Counted from the stretch's first letter, positions 9,124-18,481 are shown. The stretch: DNA of 64,000 nucleotides from Aneurinibacillus tyrosinisolvens (GCF_001015055.1 NZ_BBWZ01000004.1:186001-250000), one strand, 5' to 3'. The notes: generated by a model from the letters alone, not told the origin. Numbers and translations: made by a program.

Positions 9124-9700
9124 ACAACTGCTTGCGGCAGTGAAGGAACAGATTACAAAGCACCGGTACGAGCATACGCTTGGTGTAATGGAAACCGCCT
9201 CCCGGCTCGCTGTAAAGTATGGTGTAAATGTGAAACAGGCGGAGACGGCCGCCATTCTCCACGATTATTGCAAGTTCTGGCCGGAAGATAAAATGCGTGA
9301 AATCATTGAGCGCACGCCTGCGATTCCGAAGGATTTACTTGAACACGACAAAGAACTGTGGCATGCCCATGTGGGGGCAGAAGTGGTCCGGCGGGATTTG
9401 GGCATTCAGGATAATGAAATTCTTGATGCGATACGGTACCATACATCGGGCCGGGAAAACATGGCTCCGCTTGAGAAGGTTGTATGCCTTGCGGATTATA
9501 TCGAACCGGGCCGCCATTTTCCCGGAGTAGAGGAGCTGCGCGAATTGGCGGAGGAAGATATGGATCATGCGCTGGCAAGAGCGTTCGGGAACACGATTAT
9601 TTTCCTTGTGAATCGGGAAAAGAAAGTATATCCGTTAACCGTTTTCGCTCGCAACTCCTTAGTTAAGCCGAAAAAGAAAAAGAACGTACAGGAGGAATAA
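9113..9700 (+). CDS. yqeK: YqeK-family bis(5'-nucleosyl)-tetraphosphatase (HD domain)
   Basis: HD-domain hydrolase of about 195 aa. The family hydrolyses Ap4A symmetrically to ADP. Metal-binding motifs are visible: H in HRYEHTLGV, ILHDYCKF, WHAHVGAEV and the late ADYIEPGR. I prefer the ATG at 9113 to that at 9104 because AGAGGAGA abuts the earlier codon and is well spaced for the later one. It overlaps nadD by 11 bp. The C-terminus is Lys-rich. Confidence 0.92.
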   Translation: MNREQLLAAVKEQITKHRYEHTLGVMETASRLAVKYGVNVKQAETAAILHDYCKFWPEDKMREIIERTPAIPKDLLEHDKELWHAHVGAEVVRRDLGIQDNEILDAIRYHTSGRENMAPLEKVVCLADYIEPGRHFPGVEELRELAEEDMDHALARAFGNTIIFLVNREKKVYPLTVFARNSLVKPKKKKNVQEE

Positions 9701-9708
9701 ACGCGAAT

Positions 9709-10050
9709 ATGACAGAACAGGAAATTGCTCAGCTGGCCGCTCAGGCAGCGGAAGATAAAAAGGCACACAATGTAATTATTCTTGATATTAACGGATTATC
9801 CGTCATTGCGGATTACTTCGTCATATGCCACGGAAATTCTGAAACGCAGGTGCAGGCGATTGTGGACAGCGTGAAAAAAGGCGTGGAAGAAGCAGGCATT
9901 ACGGTAAGAGGGCGCGAGGGGTATGACGAGGCGCGCTGGGTTTTAATTGACCTGGGGGACGTGGTTGTCCACGTATTTCACAAGGACGAGCGAGAATTTT
10001 ATAATATAGAAAGATTGTGGAAAGATGCCAGAACGGTTTCCGCCCACTAG
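9709..10050 (+). CDS. rsfS: ribosome silencing factor RsfS
   Basis: A 113-aa DUF143/RsfS protein that binds L14 and blocks subunit joining under starvation. It carries IADYFVICHGNSETQVQAI and the GYDEARWVLIDLGDVVVHVF core, with FYNIERLW at the end. AGGAGGA is upstream. Its 3' end overlaps the methyltransferase gene by 26 bp, as in the same cluster in other Bacillales. Confidence 0.95.
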   Translation: MTEQEIAQLAAQAAEDKKAHNVIILDINGLSVIADYFVICHGNSETQVQAIVDSVKKGVEEAGITVRGREGYDEARWVLIDLGDVVVHVFHKDEREFYNIERLWKDARTVSAH

Positions 10051-10792
10051 TTACCACAGGCTGGCCGATGTATACGATCACCTGATGGCTGATGCCCCTT
10101 ATGACCAGTGGATGCAGTTCGCCCTGCGGGCCTGGCGCCATACCGGTTCCGTGCCGAAGCGGGTGGCGGAGCTCGGTTGTGGAACCGGTTCGCTTACCCG
10201 CTATTTGCTTGAGCATAATCTTGCGGTGTGGGGGGTTGATCTCTCGCAAGAGATGCTTGAAGTGGCAAGCAGAAAACTGGCCCTTAGCCACCCGCAAGGA
10301 GAGGTGCGTCTGCTGCAGCAGGACATACGAAACCTTGAACTGGACGAGGAAATGGACAGCGTACTAAGCTTTTGTGACACGTTAAACTACATACCTGATG
10401 CTGAAGGGGTTCAGCAGGTGTTCGCACATGTGTATGGGGCATTAAAGCCAGGAGGAACATTTTTGTTTGACGTGCATACCCCTTACAAAATCGCAGAGGT
10501 TTTTGGGAACGAGTCGTTTAGCTACCAGGATGAACAGGTTGCTTACATCTGGGAGAGCACGTACGATGCAAAGGAAGAGACGGTGGAACACAGCCTGTCG
10601 CTGTTTGTGCAGGAAGGGAACGGATTGTACCGCCGCTTTCATGAGCTTCACAGGCAGAGGGCTTATTCGATGGCACAGTTGGAAAAATGGCTGGAAGAAG
10701 CGGGTTTTTCCGTGTTGTCTGTTACTGAGGATTTCTCTACCCAGCCGATAACGGAGGAGAGCGAGCGGGCTTTTTTTGCCGCTCAAAAATGA
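10025..10792 (+). CDS. yqeM: class I SAM-dependent methyltransferase YqeM
   Basis: 255-aa methyltransferase. Motif I is VAELGCGTGSLTRYL, motif II region GVDLSQEMLEVA, and the acidic motif before LSFCDTLNYI. It belongs to the B. subtilis YqeM group found after rsfS; the substrate is not established. It starts inside rsfS and is the last gene of the yqe operon. Only the leuS T-box leader follows. Confidence 0.88.
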   Translation: MPERFPPTSYHRLADVYDHLMADAPYDQWMQFALRAWRHTGSVPKRVAELGCGTGSLTRYLLEHNLAVWGVDLSQEMLEVASRKLALSHPQGEVRLLQQDIRNLELDEEMDSVLSFCDTLNYIPDAEGVQQVFAHVYGALKPGGTFLFDVHTPYKIAEVFGNESFSYQDEQVAYIWESTYDAKEETVEHSLSLFVQEGNGLYRRFHELHRQRAYSMAQLEKWLEEAGFSVLSVTEDFSTQPITEESERAFFAAQK

Positions 10793-10867
10793 ACCCGGTA
10801 CATAGGTTGACATTTGTTAGTTTGTTTGCATATAATTTTAGGTAAAATTGCAAATGAAAAGGCATAG

Positions 10868-11114
10868 ATGAGGAATAGTAATTGCGCGAATGCGATACAG
10901 AGAGTTAACGGACGGTGCGAGTTAACCGCATAAGGCAATGAACTCACCTTGGAGCCGGCGTTGGGAACATAACGTACCATCGTCCGTTTTATCCGCGATA
11001 CGGATCGAGAGGGAGCGCTTATTTATATGGTGCTAACTAGGGTGGTACCGCGGGAGTGTATGGATACATAAGCCTCTCGTCCCTGGATTTTATTCAGGGG
11101 CGAGAGGTTTTTTT
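10868..11114 (+). promoter_or_regulatory. T-box riboswitch, leucine specifier, upstream of leuS
   Basis: A tRNA-sensing leader. The T-box consensus AGGGTGGTACCGCGG lies at 11039-11053. The Stem I region contains AGAGAG and GGTG elements. A probable specifier triplet CTC (Leu) lies at 10943-10945 in the context GAA-CTC-ACC before TTGGAG. The leader ends in the terminator at 11073-11114. Uncharged tRNA-Leu would stabilise the antiterminator and turn on leuS. The 5' boundary is approximate. Confidence 0.92.
11073..11114 (+). terminator. T-box intrinsic terminator of leuS leader
   Basis: Stem CCTCTCGTCCCTG / CAGGGGCGAGAGG followed by seven T residues. Its 5' arm competes with the antiterminator that includes the T-box sequence. 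Confidence 0.9.
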
Positions 11115-11149
11115 AATGCGTTTTTAACGACTTGAGGAGGTACACACTG

Positions 11150-13608
11150 ATGAAATCGTATAAGCCGCGTGAAATCGAACAGAAGTGGCAGCAGTATTGG
11201 AATGAAACTAAAGCAAATGTAACAAATGAAGATGACAGCAAGGAGAAATTCTACTGCCTGGAGCAGTTTCCGTACCCGTCCGGGCGCCTGCATATGGGGC
11301 ATATGCGCGTGTATTCCATCGGTGACGTAACGGCCCGGTTCAAGCGGATGAAAGGATACCAGGTGCTGCACCCGATGGGGTGGGATGCGTTCGGGATGCC
11401 GGCCGAGAATGCAGCCATTAAATTCGGTGCCCAGCCATCCAAATGGACATATGAAAATATCGCTTTTATGAGAGGGCAGCAAAAGCAGCTCGGTGTCAGC
11501 TATGACTGGGACCGCGAGATTGCGACATGCTCACCTGACTATTATAAAATGACGCAGCAGTTGTTCCTGCTTTTCTATGAGAGAGGGCTGGCATACCGCA
11601 AAAAAGGAGCGGTAAACTGGTGCCCGAACGATCAGACCGTACTGGCTAACGAGCAGGTAGAAGACGGGCGCTGCTGGCGCTGCGGCACAGAAGTAACGAA
11701 GCTCGACCTGGAGCAATGGTATTTTAAAATTACGGATTACGCTGACCGTCTGCTTGCCGATCTTGATGAGCTGTCCGGCTGGCCTGAAAAAGTAAAAACG
11801 ATGCAGCGAAACTGGATCGGACGCAGCACAGGAGCGGAAGTTACATTTGAAATTCCGGATTTGAATGACAGGATTACCGTATTTACAACGAGGCCGGATA
11901 CGCTTTACGGCGTAACGTTTATGGTGCTTGCGCCGGAGCACCCGGCCGTCCGTGAACTCATCAAAGGAAAGGACACAGAAGCGGAAGTGCTTGCCTTTGT
12001 AGAGCGGATGAAAAAGGAATCGGACATTACCCGCACGTCTGCTGACGCGCCAAAAGAAGGGGTCTTTACCGGTTCCTATGCCCGCAATCCGCTGACTGGA
12101 GAAGAGGTGCCGATCTGGATCGCCAACTATGTCCTGATGGATTACGGTACAGGTGCGGTCATGGCTGTTCCCGCACACGATACAAGGGACTTCGCGTTTG
12201 CGCGCCAGTACGATATTCCAATTAAACGTGTTATCCAGCCGATAGGTGAAGGTTTTGTGCCGGAAGAGGAAATGGCCGAAGCGTATACGGAAGACGGTGT
12301 GCTTGTACAATCCGGATCATTTAACGGGATGCCGAACCGCGAAGCGCTTGTGAAAATCGGAGGATACCTGGAAGAGCGGAATGTTGGAGGAGCGACCGTT
12401 TCCTATCGTCTGCGTGACTGGCTTGTTTCCCGCCAGCGCTACTGGGGTGCGCCGATTCCGATGATTTACTGCGACAGCTGCGGAACCGTTCCTGTTCCGA
12501 AAGAAGATTTGCCGGTTAGGTGCCGGAGGATGTGGTCATTGACGGCTCCGGTAACCCGCTCGCTAAATCTGAGGAGTTTATTCATACGACTTGCCCGTCA
12601 TGCGGCGGCGCAGCCCGCCGTGAAACGGATACGATGGATACATTCATTGATTCTTCCTGGTACTATTTGCGTTTTACGGATCCGAAAAACGATGAAATTC
12701 CATTTGCTCCCGAGAAAGCGAACAAATGGCTCCCTGTCGATGAGTATATCGGCGGAATCGAGCACGCCATCCTTCACTTGCTTTATTCCCGTTTCTTCAC
12801 CAAAGTGCTGTATGATGCCGGCATGGTGAATTTCACGGAACCGTTTAAAAGCCTGCTGACACAGGGAATGGTGCTGAAGGACGGGGCGAAGATGTCCAAA
12901 TCCAAAGGAAACGTAGTAAGCCCGGATGAAATTATTGAGAAGTACGGAGCAGATACGGGAAGGCTCTTTATCCTGTTTGCCGCGCCGCCGGATCGTGATT
13001 TAGAATGGAGCGACAGCGGGGTAGAAGGAAGCTACCGTTTCTTAAACCGGGTATGGCGGATGGTGGAAAGCCACGTTGAACTTGTTGCCCAAAAGCTGCC
13101 TGTCAACCTTGGGGATGAAGCGGCAAAGGATTTGAACCGTACCCTTCACGCCACGATTAAGAAGGTAAGCGACGACATCGGAGAACGCCGCCAATTCAAT
13201 ACGGCGATCAGTTCGATTATGGAGCTGGTGAACAAAATATACGCCTATCCTGAGAATGCAGACAGGGGAATGCTTGCACATGCGATTGAGTCCGTCATTA
13301 TTCTGCTGGCACCTTTTGCACCGCATATTACAGAAGAAATGTGGCGTATGATCGGCAGAGAGGACAGCGTACACCACCAGTCCTGGCCGGCCTTCGATGA
13401 GACCGCGCTCATCCTGGATGAGATAGAAATTGTTGTTCAAGTGAACGGCAAGGTGCGGGAAAAGCTGATTATCCCGGCAGATGCAACAAAGCAGGATATG
13501 GAGGCTATGGTTACAGAGAACAGCAGAATTAAAGAGCTTATTGCTGATAAAACGATACGAAAAGTGATTGCTGTGCCGGGTAAACTTATTAACATTGTTG
13601 TTGGTTAA
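11150..13608 (+). CDS. leuS: leucine--tRNA ligase (frameshifted)
   Basis: Charges tRNA-Leu. The repaired length is about 819 aa, normal for bacterial LeuRS. The 5' frame has the HIGH signature as HMGH in [16 protein letters not shown], a Zn-type CPNDQTV...CWRCG insert, the CP1 editing domain ([27 protein letters not shown]) and [10 protein letters not shown]. The 3' frame has [14 protein letters not shown], the [10 protein letters not shown] signature and the anticodon-binding/C-terminal region ending in [10 protein letters not shown]. The frames meet at about 12519-12521, between DLPVR and PEDVVIDG, where one base is missing. LeuRS is essential, so this is probably a sequence error. The ATG at 11150 follows GAGGAGG. 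Confidence 0.92.
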
Positions 13609-13612
13609 GCAA

Positions 13613-13864
13613 GAAAAAAGGAAGTTCATTCCACTTGCCTTTCCCTTCCGCGGGGAAGGAAGAACTGTCCGCTCCACCTCCCTGCGAGCAGCGCCCACCA
13701 AACATCTGGGTAGCGCGGGGCGGGAGACAATGGTGGGCTTCTTCATGCTCTCCGGGAGGTTGCGCTGGGTCAGGAAGGCCGATCTGCGTGGACTGCCCTT
13801 CCTTTTTTCTAACGTTTTTGATCTTACGGTCTTTTTCTTTACCACTTTAAAGCAATATATGCTT
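13613..13864 (-). repeat. interspersed structured repeat, full copy 1 (antisense orientation)
   Basis: 252-bp intergenic element, homologous on the minus strand to the plus-strand copies at 34229-34478 and 54103-54352. Read on the minus strand it has the AGCATATATTGCTTTAAAG start and a GACC-GTAA-GATC hairpin (13820-13831, one C-A mismatch). It also has an 8-bp GCCCACCA/TGGTGGGC stem and a perfect 12-bp closing stem GAAAAAAGGAAG/CTTCCTTTTTTC ending in T6. It fills most of the 494-bp gap between leuS and the subtilase. Short open frames inside it repeat in every copy because the DNA repeats; I do not treat them as genes. Confidence 0.85.
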
Positions 13865-13878
13865 TCTTATCCAGGAAC

Positions 13879-13912
13879 GAAAAGGCTTCTCTCTTCAGAG
13901 GGAGGCCTTTTT
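13879..13912 (+). terminator. probable terminator between leuS and the subtilase gene
   Basis: Imperfect stem AAGGCTTCTCTC / GAGGGAGGCCTT with a TTCA loop runs into TTTTTATT. From there to the subtilase start (about 190 bp, AT-rich) I see no further feature. Confidence 0.6.
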
Positions 13913-14102
13913 ATTATGCGAGCAGCGATTATCTGTGATTTACTATGGAAAGCTTTACTAGAGTAGAGCATTAAACGGAAAACCAATTAATGGTTCAATC
14001 GTAAAATAGTGACTAAATTAATAGCTGAACTTATTGAAAATATTACCTGAAAGACTTAAAGTAATAGTAGAATTATAATCTTATAAATAAGGGAGTAAAG
14101 AA

Positions 14103-15815
14103 ATGAACAGAGTAAAGTACAGAAGCCTCGTCATTACCATGCTAGCAATCATGCTGGCCCTATTATCCGTTGCCATTATCCCTATGACAAAGACGAGTGC
14201 AGCACAGCAGGTTGAAATTATTGTGCAGAAAGAAAAGGGAGTTGATTCGCTGGATTTACTTCGTTCAGCGGGCGGGGTGCTTGTAGCGGAGATTCCATTG
14301 ATTAATGGCTTTATCGCAAAAGTGCCTGCGGCTAACCTTGCCGCATTCGGCGAGCAAAAAAGTGTACTGCGTTATAGCTTAAATCACCCTCTGCAATCCC
14401 ATTCGATTACTGATACAGCGGCAAATAGTGCTGAAAATGCCAATCCAGTACCCGCGGAAACTAGTGCGCCGCCTGTAGCGGAGGATGGGAAAGGGACACC
14501 GGCAGCAGAAACACCGGTGCCTGAAAGTGAAAAGCCCGTACCGCAAGAAGCAGCAGCGGCTCCGGTACAAAGTCCAGTCGGAGACATTAAGGTGCCAACT
14601 GCTGTGCAATCCATCCAGCCTATGATAGCCGGCTTTAAACAGAGAAAAGAGAAAATCGGTAAAAATAATGAATTCAAAAAAGCGGGAATTGTAAATAATA
14701 ATTACCGCAAAATGGTGAAGGTTGATAAGGTTGAGGAAAAAGGAAGAGGCGTGACCATTGCTGTGCTTGACAGCGGGATCGGAAAAGATAGCTTCAGTAC
14801 ATCCCAGCTTAACCTGATAGAGTCTGCGGTCATTAATCCGGAAGCGACAACTCCTTATGATACATACGGGCATGGGACACATGTGGCAGGCATCATTAAC
14901 GCTAAAGGAGCAGGGGGAATAACGGGGATTGCGCCTGCAGCAAATTTGATTGATGTAAAGCTTGGAAATGATAACGGAGAATTAACAGAAGCTGATTTAC
15001 TGTATGGACTGCAATGGGTATACGATTTCAAGGATCAGTATTCTATTAAAGCCATCAATCTTTCCGTTTCTTCTTCCGTCTCGCAGTCGTATCTTGCAAG
15101 TCCGATAAGCGCAGCCGTTGAACAGTTGTGGTTAAATGGGGTTACAGTGATTGCAGCTGCCGGAAACGACAAAGTAAATCCTAACGATGTTAACTATGCA
15201 CCGGCAAATGATCCGTTTGTTATTACGGTGGGTGCTGTGGATGGAAATGGAAAGGACAAGGCAAAAGAAGCAACCCTTGCCTCGTGGTCCAAGAGAGGAA
15301 GCACAGCGGAAGGAGTTGCAAAACCTGAAGTTACCGCACCGGGAACCGATATTGTATCGCTTCTTCCTTCTTCTGACGCAATATTAGCAGTTGAACACCC
15401 GGAAGCGGTGCTTGCCGGCCATTTCCTTCAGATGAGCGGTACTTCTATGGCAGCACCGGTAGTAACCGGAACGGTTGCCCTGATGCTTGAAGCGAACCCT
15501 TCGTTGACACCGAATCAGATTAAGGCAGTTCTGGCGAATACGACTCAAACTTATAGCGGCATGACGGATAATGCGGGGGTTATCGATGCCGAGAAAGCGG
15601 TCGCTCTGGCAAAGGATGAACAGAAGCTACAGTCCATTGCCCCGGGAGGATATAATGAATGGCCGCGGTCTCCGTACATTGGAGATAACGGGAAGGATAT
15701 TGATTATACAAAAGTAAGTTGGAATAAAGTAAGCTGGAATAAAGTAAGCTGGAATAAAGTGAGTTGGAACAAAGTAAGTTGGAATAAAGTAAGCTGGAAT
15801 ATAGCTACGCAGTAA
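14103..15815 (+). CDS. secreted S8 (subtilisin-like) serine protease with C-terminal KVSWN repeats
   Basis: Exported subtilase of 570 aa. A signal peptide of about 33 residues ends near TSAAQ. A propeptide-like region follows (about 35-95, EIIVQKEKGVDSL), then a Pro/Ala/Glu-rich linker (about 100-160). The peptidase domain (about 210-500) has the full triad: Asp in IAVLDSGIG, His in YGHGTHVAGI, and Ser in SGTSMAAPV, with the oxyanion Asn in AAAGNDKVNP. The tail is six perfect KVSWN repeats, ending IATQ. It stands alone between the repeat element and a perfect bidirectional terminator. Its target and the role of the tail are unknown. Confidence 0.9.
   Translation: MNRVKYRSLVITMLAIMLALLSVAIIPMTKTSAAQQVEIIVQKEKGVDSLDLLRSAGGVLVAEIPLINGFIAKVPAANLAAFGEQKSVLRYSLNHPLQSHSITDTAANSAENANPVPAETSAPPVAEDGKGTPAAETPVPESEKPVPQEAAAAPVQSPVGDIKVPTAVQSIQPMIAGFKQRKEKIGKNNEFKKAGIVNNNYRKMVKVDKVEEKGRGVTIAVLDSGIGKDSFSTSQLNLIESAVINPEATTPYDTYGHGTHVAGIINAKGAGGITGIAPAANLIDVKLGNDNGELTEADLLYGLQWVYDFKDQYSIKAINLSVSSSVSQSYLASPISAAVEQLWLNGVTVIAAAGNDKVNPNDVNYAPANDPFVITVGAVDGNGKDKAKEATLASWSKRGSTAEGVAKPEVTAPGTDIVSLLPSSDAILAVEHPEAVLAGHFLQMSGTSMAAPVVTGTVALMLEANPSLTPNQIKAVLANTTQTYSGMTDNAGVIDAEKAVALAKDEQKLQSIAPGGYNEWPRSPYIGDNGKDIDYTKVSWNKVSWNKVSWNKVSWNKVSWNKVSWNIATQ
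15711..15800 (+). repeat. six tandem 15-bp repeats encoding KVSWN
   Basis: Six consecutive 15-bp units (AAAGTAAGTTGGAAT and variants) lie in the subtilase 3' end. Units differ at third codon positions (GTA/GTG, AGT/AGC, AAT/AAC) while every unit encodes KVSWN, so the peptide is conserved while the DNA drifts. Confidence 0.95.
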
Positions 15816-15871
15816 GTTATCTTATTTGTAGTACTGTTGAACCATAACATATAAGAGGATAAATTGTTATA

Positions 15872-15909
15872 ATGTAGAAAAAGCAGTCAGTTGACTGCTT
15901 TTTCTACAT
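15872..15909. terminator. bidirectional terminator, perfect 18-bp inverted repeat
   Basis: Arms 15872-15889 and 15892-15909 pair perfectly. The top arm reads ATGTAGAAAAAGCAGTCA; the A5 and T5 tracts lie within the arms. It separates the subtilase from the HD-GYP gene. Confidence 0.8.
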
Positions 15910-15933
15910 ATTTCTACTATGAGGGATGCTATA

Positions 15934-17307
15934 ATGAGCAATTTGTCGGTTACAACAAGAATATATATATTTTTTCATGTATTGATTACACTCTTTATCC
16001 TTTTTAAAGTTACATTGAATGAATATAGTGTTTCTTTCCCGCTCGTACTTCCATTTGTCTTCCTAGGCAGTTTATTTGAATCCAGTCGTCTTAATATCCT
16101 TACTATTAATCATCAAAGCTATCGAATATCTGCTGGAACCGCGATAATTATAGCAGCCGTTGTTCTGTTTAATCCACTCGAAGTGGCTATATTTGCTGCA
16201 TGCTATGGGCTATCCCTCGTATTTATCCCACGATACATAGGCTTTACTAAAGCATTGTTTAATGTCTGTGAAACAATTAACGTAATCTTTCTTGCTTCCT
16301 TAGTGTGGAATACCTTTCAAACCAACAACTCTTCTCTATTACAGGTTGATAATATATTCCCTCTATTAGTTACAGTTTCTGTATTTGTTATTATTGATAC
16401 TTTAGCTGTTTGTACAGTTGTCGCATTAGCATCCGAAACAAATCTGTTAACAGTATGGAAAGAATCCCTGGACTGGGTCCTGGTAAGTTCTGGTTTGTTG
16501 GGTTTCATCGGTGTAATTTTAGCGGTGGTTTATGAACAGTTTAATATATACGGTTTAATTGGATTTATTATTCCTTTAGTTTTAATGCGCTGCAATATGC
16601 ATTTGTTTCTTAAGCAGAAAGACCAACAGATGCGGCAATTGGCAGACTTCAACGAGCAGCTGCGGGCAAACAATGACCAGCTCATTCTGACTCTGTCCCA
16701 GGTCGTTGACGCCAGAGACAACAGCCTGTTCGGCCATTCAGCCACAGTAGCGAAATATGCCGCGGCAATCGGCAGCAAACTCAACCTGTCAGAAGAAGAA
16801 ATGTATGATTTAAAACGCGGTGCCCTGCTCCATGACATCGGAAAGATGGGGATTAGTGAAGCCATTCTTCAGAAACCGGGAAAACTAACGGATGAAGAAT
16901 TTGAAATTGTAAAGCAGCATACGACTATTGGCGAAAACATTATTGGACGTGTAAAAGGGATGGAAACTGTTTCGAAGATTATCGGCCAGCACCACGAATT
17001 TTTTAACGGTGCGGGCTATCCGCGCAAGTTAAGCGGAGATGAAATCCTGCTTCAATCCCGTATCGTCTCCCTATGTGACGCGCTTGATACGATGCTGTCG
17101 ACCCGTTCTTATAAAGAAGGATGGCCCATTGAGAGAGCGGTGGCTGAATTAGTCAGCTGCAGCGGTACACAATTTGATCCGCAAATCGTTGAAGCGTTTA
17201 TACGGGTAAGGGAGGAAAAAGGAGATTATTTCTTTGGTAATTCCGCCAGGCTCAAGGAGACTGATTTGCTCCCCGAACATGCATTAATAACCGAGGCAAG
17301 CTTGTAG
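15934..17307 (+). CDS. membrane-anchored HD-GYP domain phosphodiesterase
   Basis: 457 aa. About 230 N-terminal residues form six to seven hydrophobic helices (a MASE-like sensor). A short coiled linker (LKQKDQQMRQLADFNEQL) leads to an HD-GYP domain with HDIGKMGISEAIL, HHEFFNGAGYPRKL and SLCDALDTM. HD-GYP proteins typically hydrolyse cyclic di-GMP. Here the metal ligands look intact, but activity is inference. I chose the ATG at 15934 because GAGGG at 15921 is well spaced for it; an ATG 15 bp upstream has no site. The sensor half is visibly more AT-rich than the HD-GYP half. Confidence 0.87.
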   Translation: MSNLSVTTRIYIFFHVLITLFILFKVTLNEYSVSFPLVLPFVFLGSLFESSRLNILTINHQSYRISAGTAIIIAAVVLFNPLEVAIFAACYGLSLVFIPRYIGFTKALFNVCETINVIFLASLVWNTFQTNNSSLLQVDNIFPLLVTVSVFVIIDTLAVCTVVALASETNLLTVWKESLDWVLVSSGLLGFIGVILAVVYEQFNIYGLIGFIIPLVLMRCNMHLFLKQKDQQMRQLADFNEQLRANNDQLILTLSQVVDARDNSLFGHSATVAKYAAAIGSKLNLSEEEMYDLKRGALLHDIGKMGISEAILQKPGKLTDEEFEIVKQHTTIGENIIGRVKGMETVSKIIGQHHEFFNGAGYPRKLSGDEILLQSRIVSLCDALDTMLSTRSYKEGWPIERAVAELVSCSGTQFDPQIVEAFIRVREEKGDYFFGNSARLKETDLLPEHALITEASL

Positions 17308-17346
17308 GAACATACTATCTTTTTATAGTATTCTTACAACTTGTCA

Positions 17347-17355
17347 TGCTATAAT
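17347..17355 (+). promoter_or_regulatory. extended -10 promoter upstream of the ABC substrate-binding lipoprotein
   Basis: TGCTATAAT lies 48 bp upstream of the gene start: a TG dinucleotide one base before a perfect TATAAT. The -35 region is weak, which extended -10 promoters tolerate. Confidence 0.5.
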
Positions 17356-17403
17356 AAAACCAGTTTAGAGCAAGTAGCTGAGATATATTGGAGGAGAGAT
17401 AAG

Positions 17404-18423
17404 ATGAGAAGAGCAGCAAACGGAGCCATCACGCTAATGGCGGCATTTATGATTCTTGCAGGTTGTGGACAGGAGAAGGCAGCGCCATCCGCGCCGTCTA
17501 CGAGCGGCAAGGCCGAACAGGCGAGTACTGTGAAAATGGTGAAAGTAGGAATCACACAAATAGTCGACCACCCCGCGTTAAATTCGATTCGCAAAGGAAT
17601 TACGGATCAGCTGGCGGCTGAAGGCTTTAAAGATAAGGAAACAATGAAACTTGACTATCTTAATGCCCAGGGAGATCCGAGCAATACGACAACGATTGCC
17701 CAGCAAATGGCTGCAGATAACAAGGATCTAATCATTCCGATTACAACACCGTCCGCACAAGCCGTGGTGAACCAGGCGAAAGATACGCCAGTCGTGTTTG
17801 CGGCCGTAACCGACCCGGTGGCCGCTAAGCTTGTCCCTTCACTGGCAAAGCCTGCCGATAATGTAACAGGGACATCAGATGTATCGCCCATGGATAAGCA
17901 GGTAGAACTGATTACACAGTTTGTTCCCTCCATTAAGAAGCTGGGTGTTATTTATAACACCGGGGAAGTAAACTCGGGTGTCCAGTTGAACATGATTGAG
18001 CAGGCCGCTAAAGGAAAAGGCATCACGATTGAGAAGGCAGGCGTTTCCAATACAGGGGAAGTGAAACAGGGAGCAGAATCCCTTGTTGGCAAAGTGGATG
18101 CGATTTTAATCCCTGTTGACAATACGATTGTTTCTTCATTCGAGGCACTGTTGTCCACAGCAAAGGCAGCCAAGATTCCCGTGTTTGCCTCGGATAGTGA
18201 TACGGTGAAGCGCGGTGCTGTTGCAACGTATGGAATTGATTACTACAAGATGGGCCGCCAGACAGGAAGCATTGCCGCTAAAGTGCTGCGCGGGGAAAAA
18301 CCAGGTTCAATTCCTGTTGAGACGACCAAGGATGTACAGCTTGTCATTAGCAAGAAGGCGGCAGAGATGTTTGGGCTTACCATTCCTGAAAAGCTCAAGG
18401 CAGTTGCCCAGATAGTCGAATAA
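17404..18423 (+). CDS. ABC transporter substrate-binding lipoprotein (TrpX/PF04392 type), orphan
   Basis: 339-aa lipoprotein. The signal peptide ends in the lipobox LAGC, with the lipidated Cys at about residue 20. The mature part is an ABC_sub_bind (PF04392) protein: KVGITQIVDHPALNSIRKGI, IPITTPSAQAVVNQAKDTPVVFAAVTDPVAA, GTSDVSPMDKQVELI, LGVIYNTGEVNS. Relatives include TrpX, which sits with a permease (TrpY) and ATPase (TrpZ). Neither is next to it here, so it either uses a transporter encoded elsewhere or has another role. GGAGGAGA precedes the ATG at 17404. Confidence 0.88.
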   Translation: MRRAANGAITLMAAFMILAGCGQEKAAPSAPSTSGKAEQASTVKMVKVGITQIVDHPALNSIRKGITDQLAAEGFKDKETMKLDYLNAQGDPSNTTTIAQQMAADNKDLIIPITTPSAQAVVNQAKDTPVVFAAVTDPVAAKLVPSLAKPADNVTGTSDVSPMDKQVELITQFVPSIKKLGVIYNTGEVNSGVQLNMIEQAAKGKGITIEKAGVSNTGEVKQGAESLVGKVDAILIPVDNTIVSSFEALLSTAKAAKIPVFASDSDTVKRGAVATYGIDYYKMGRQTGSIAAKVLRGEKPGSIPVETTKDVQLVISKKAAEMFGLTIPEKLKAVAQIVE

Positions 18424-18434
18424 ACGAAATGCAC

Positions 18435-18470
18435 AAAAAACTCCTTTCTTAGAATGAAAGGAGTTTTTTT
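18435..18470. terminator. bidirectional terminator between the lipoprotein gene and comER
   Basis: Stem AAAAAACTCCTTTC / GAAAGGAGTTTTTT with a 7-nt loop and T/A tracts on both sides. The two flanking genes converge on it. Confidence 0.92.
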
Positions 18471-18481
18471 GCGTCGCGATT

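Noticed and set aside
11531..12310. A 259-codon minus-strand frame opposite leuS
   Set aside because: It is antisense to the CP1 editing domain, which is fully supported by motifs. The opposite product has no recognisable domain.
12517..12521. Programmed ribosomal frameshift in leuS
   Set aside because: No slippery heptamer or downstream stimulatory structure is evident, and bacterial leuS is not known to use frameshifting. A lost base fits better.
13635..13850. Short open frames inside the repeat copies with similar predicted peptides
   Set aside because: The peptides match only because the DNA is repeated. Differences between copies follow RNA pairing and not codon positions, and none has a convincing start site.
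15711..15800. A CRISPR-like or satellite array
   Set aside because: The 15-bp units are contiguous, have no spacers and lie in frame within the subtilase gene.
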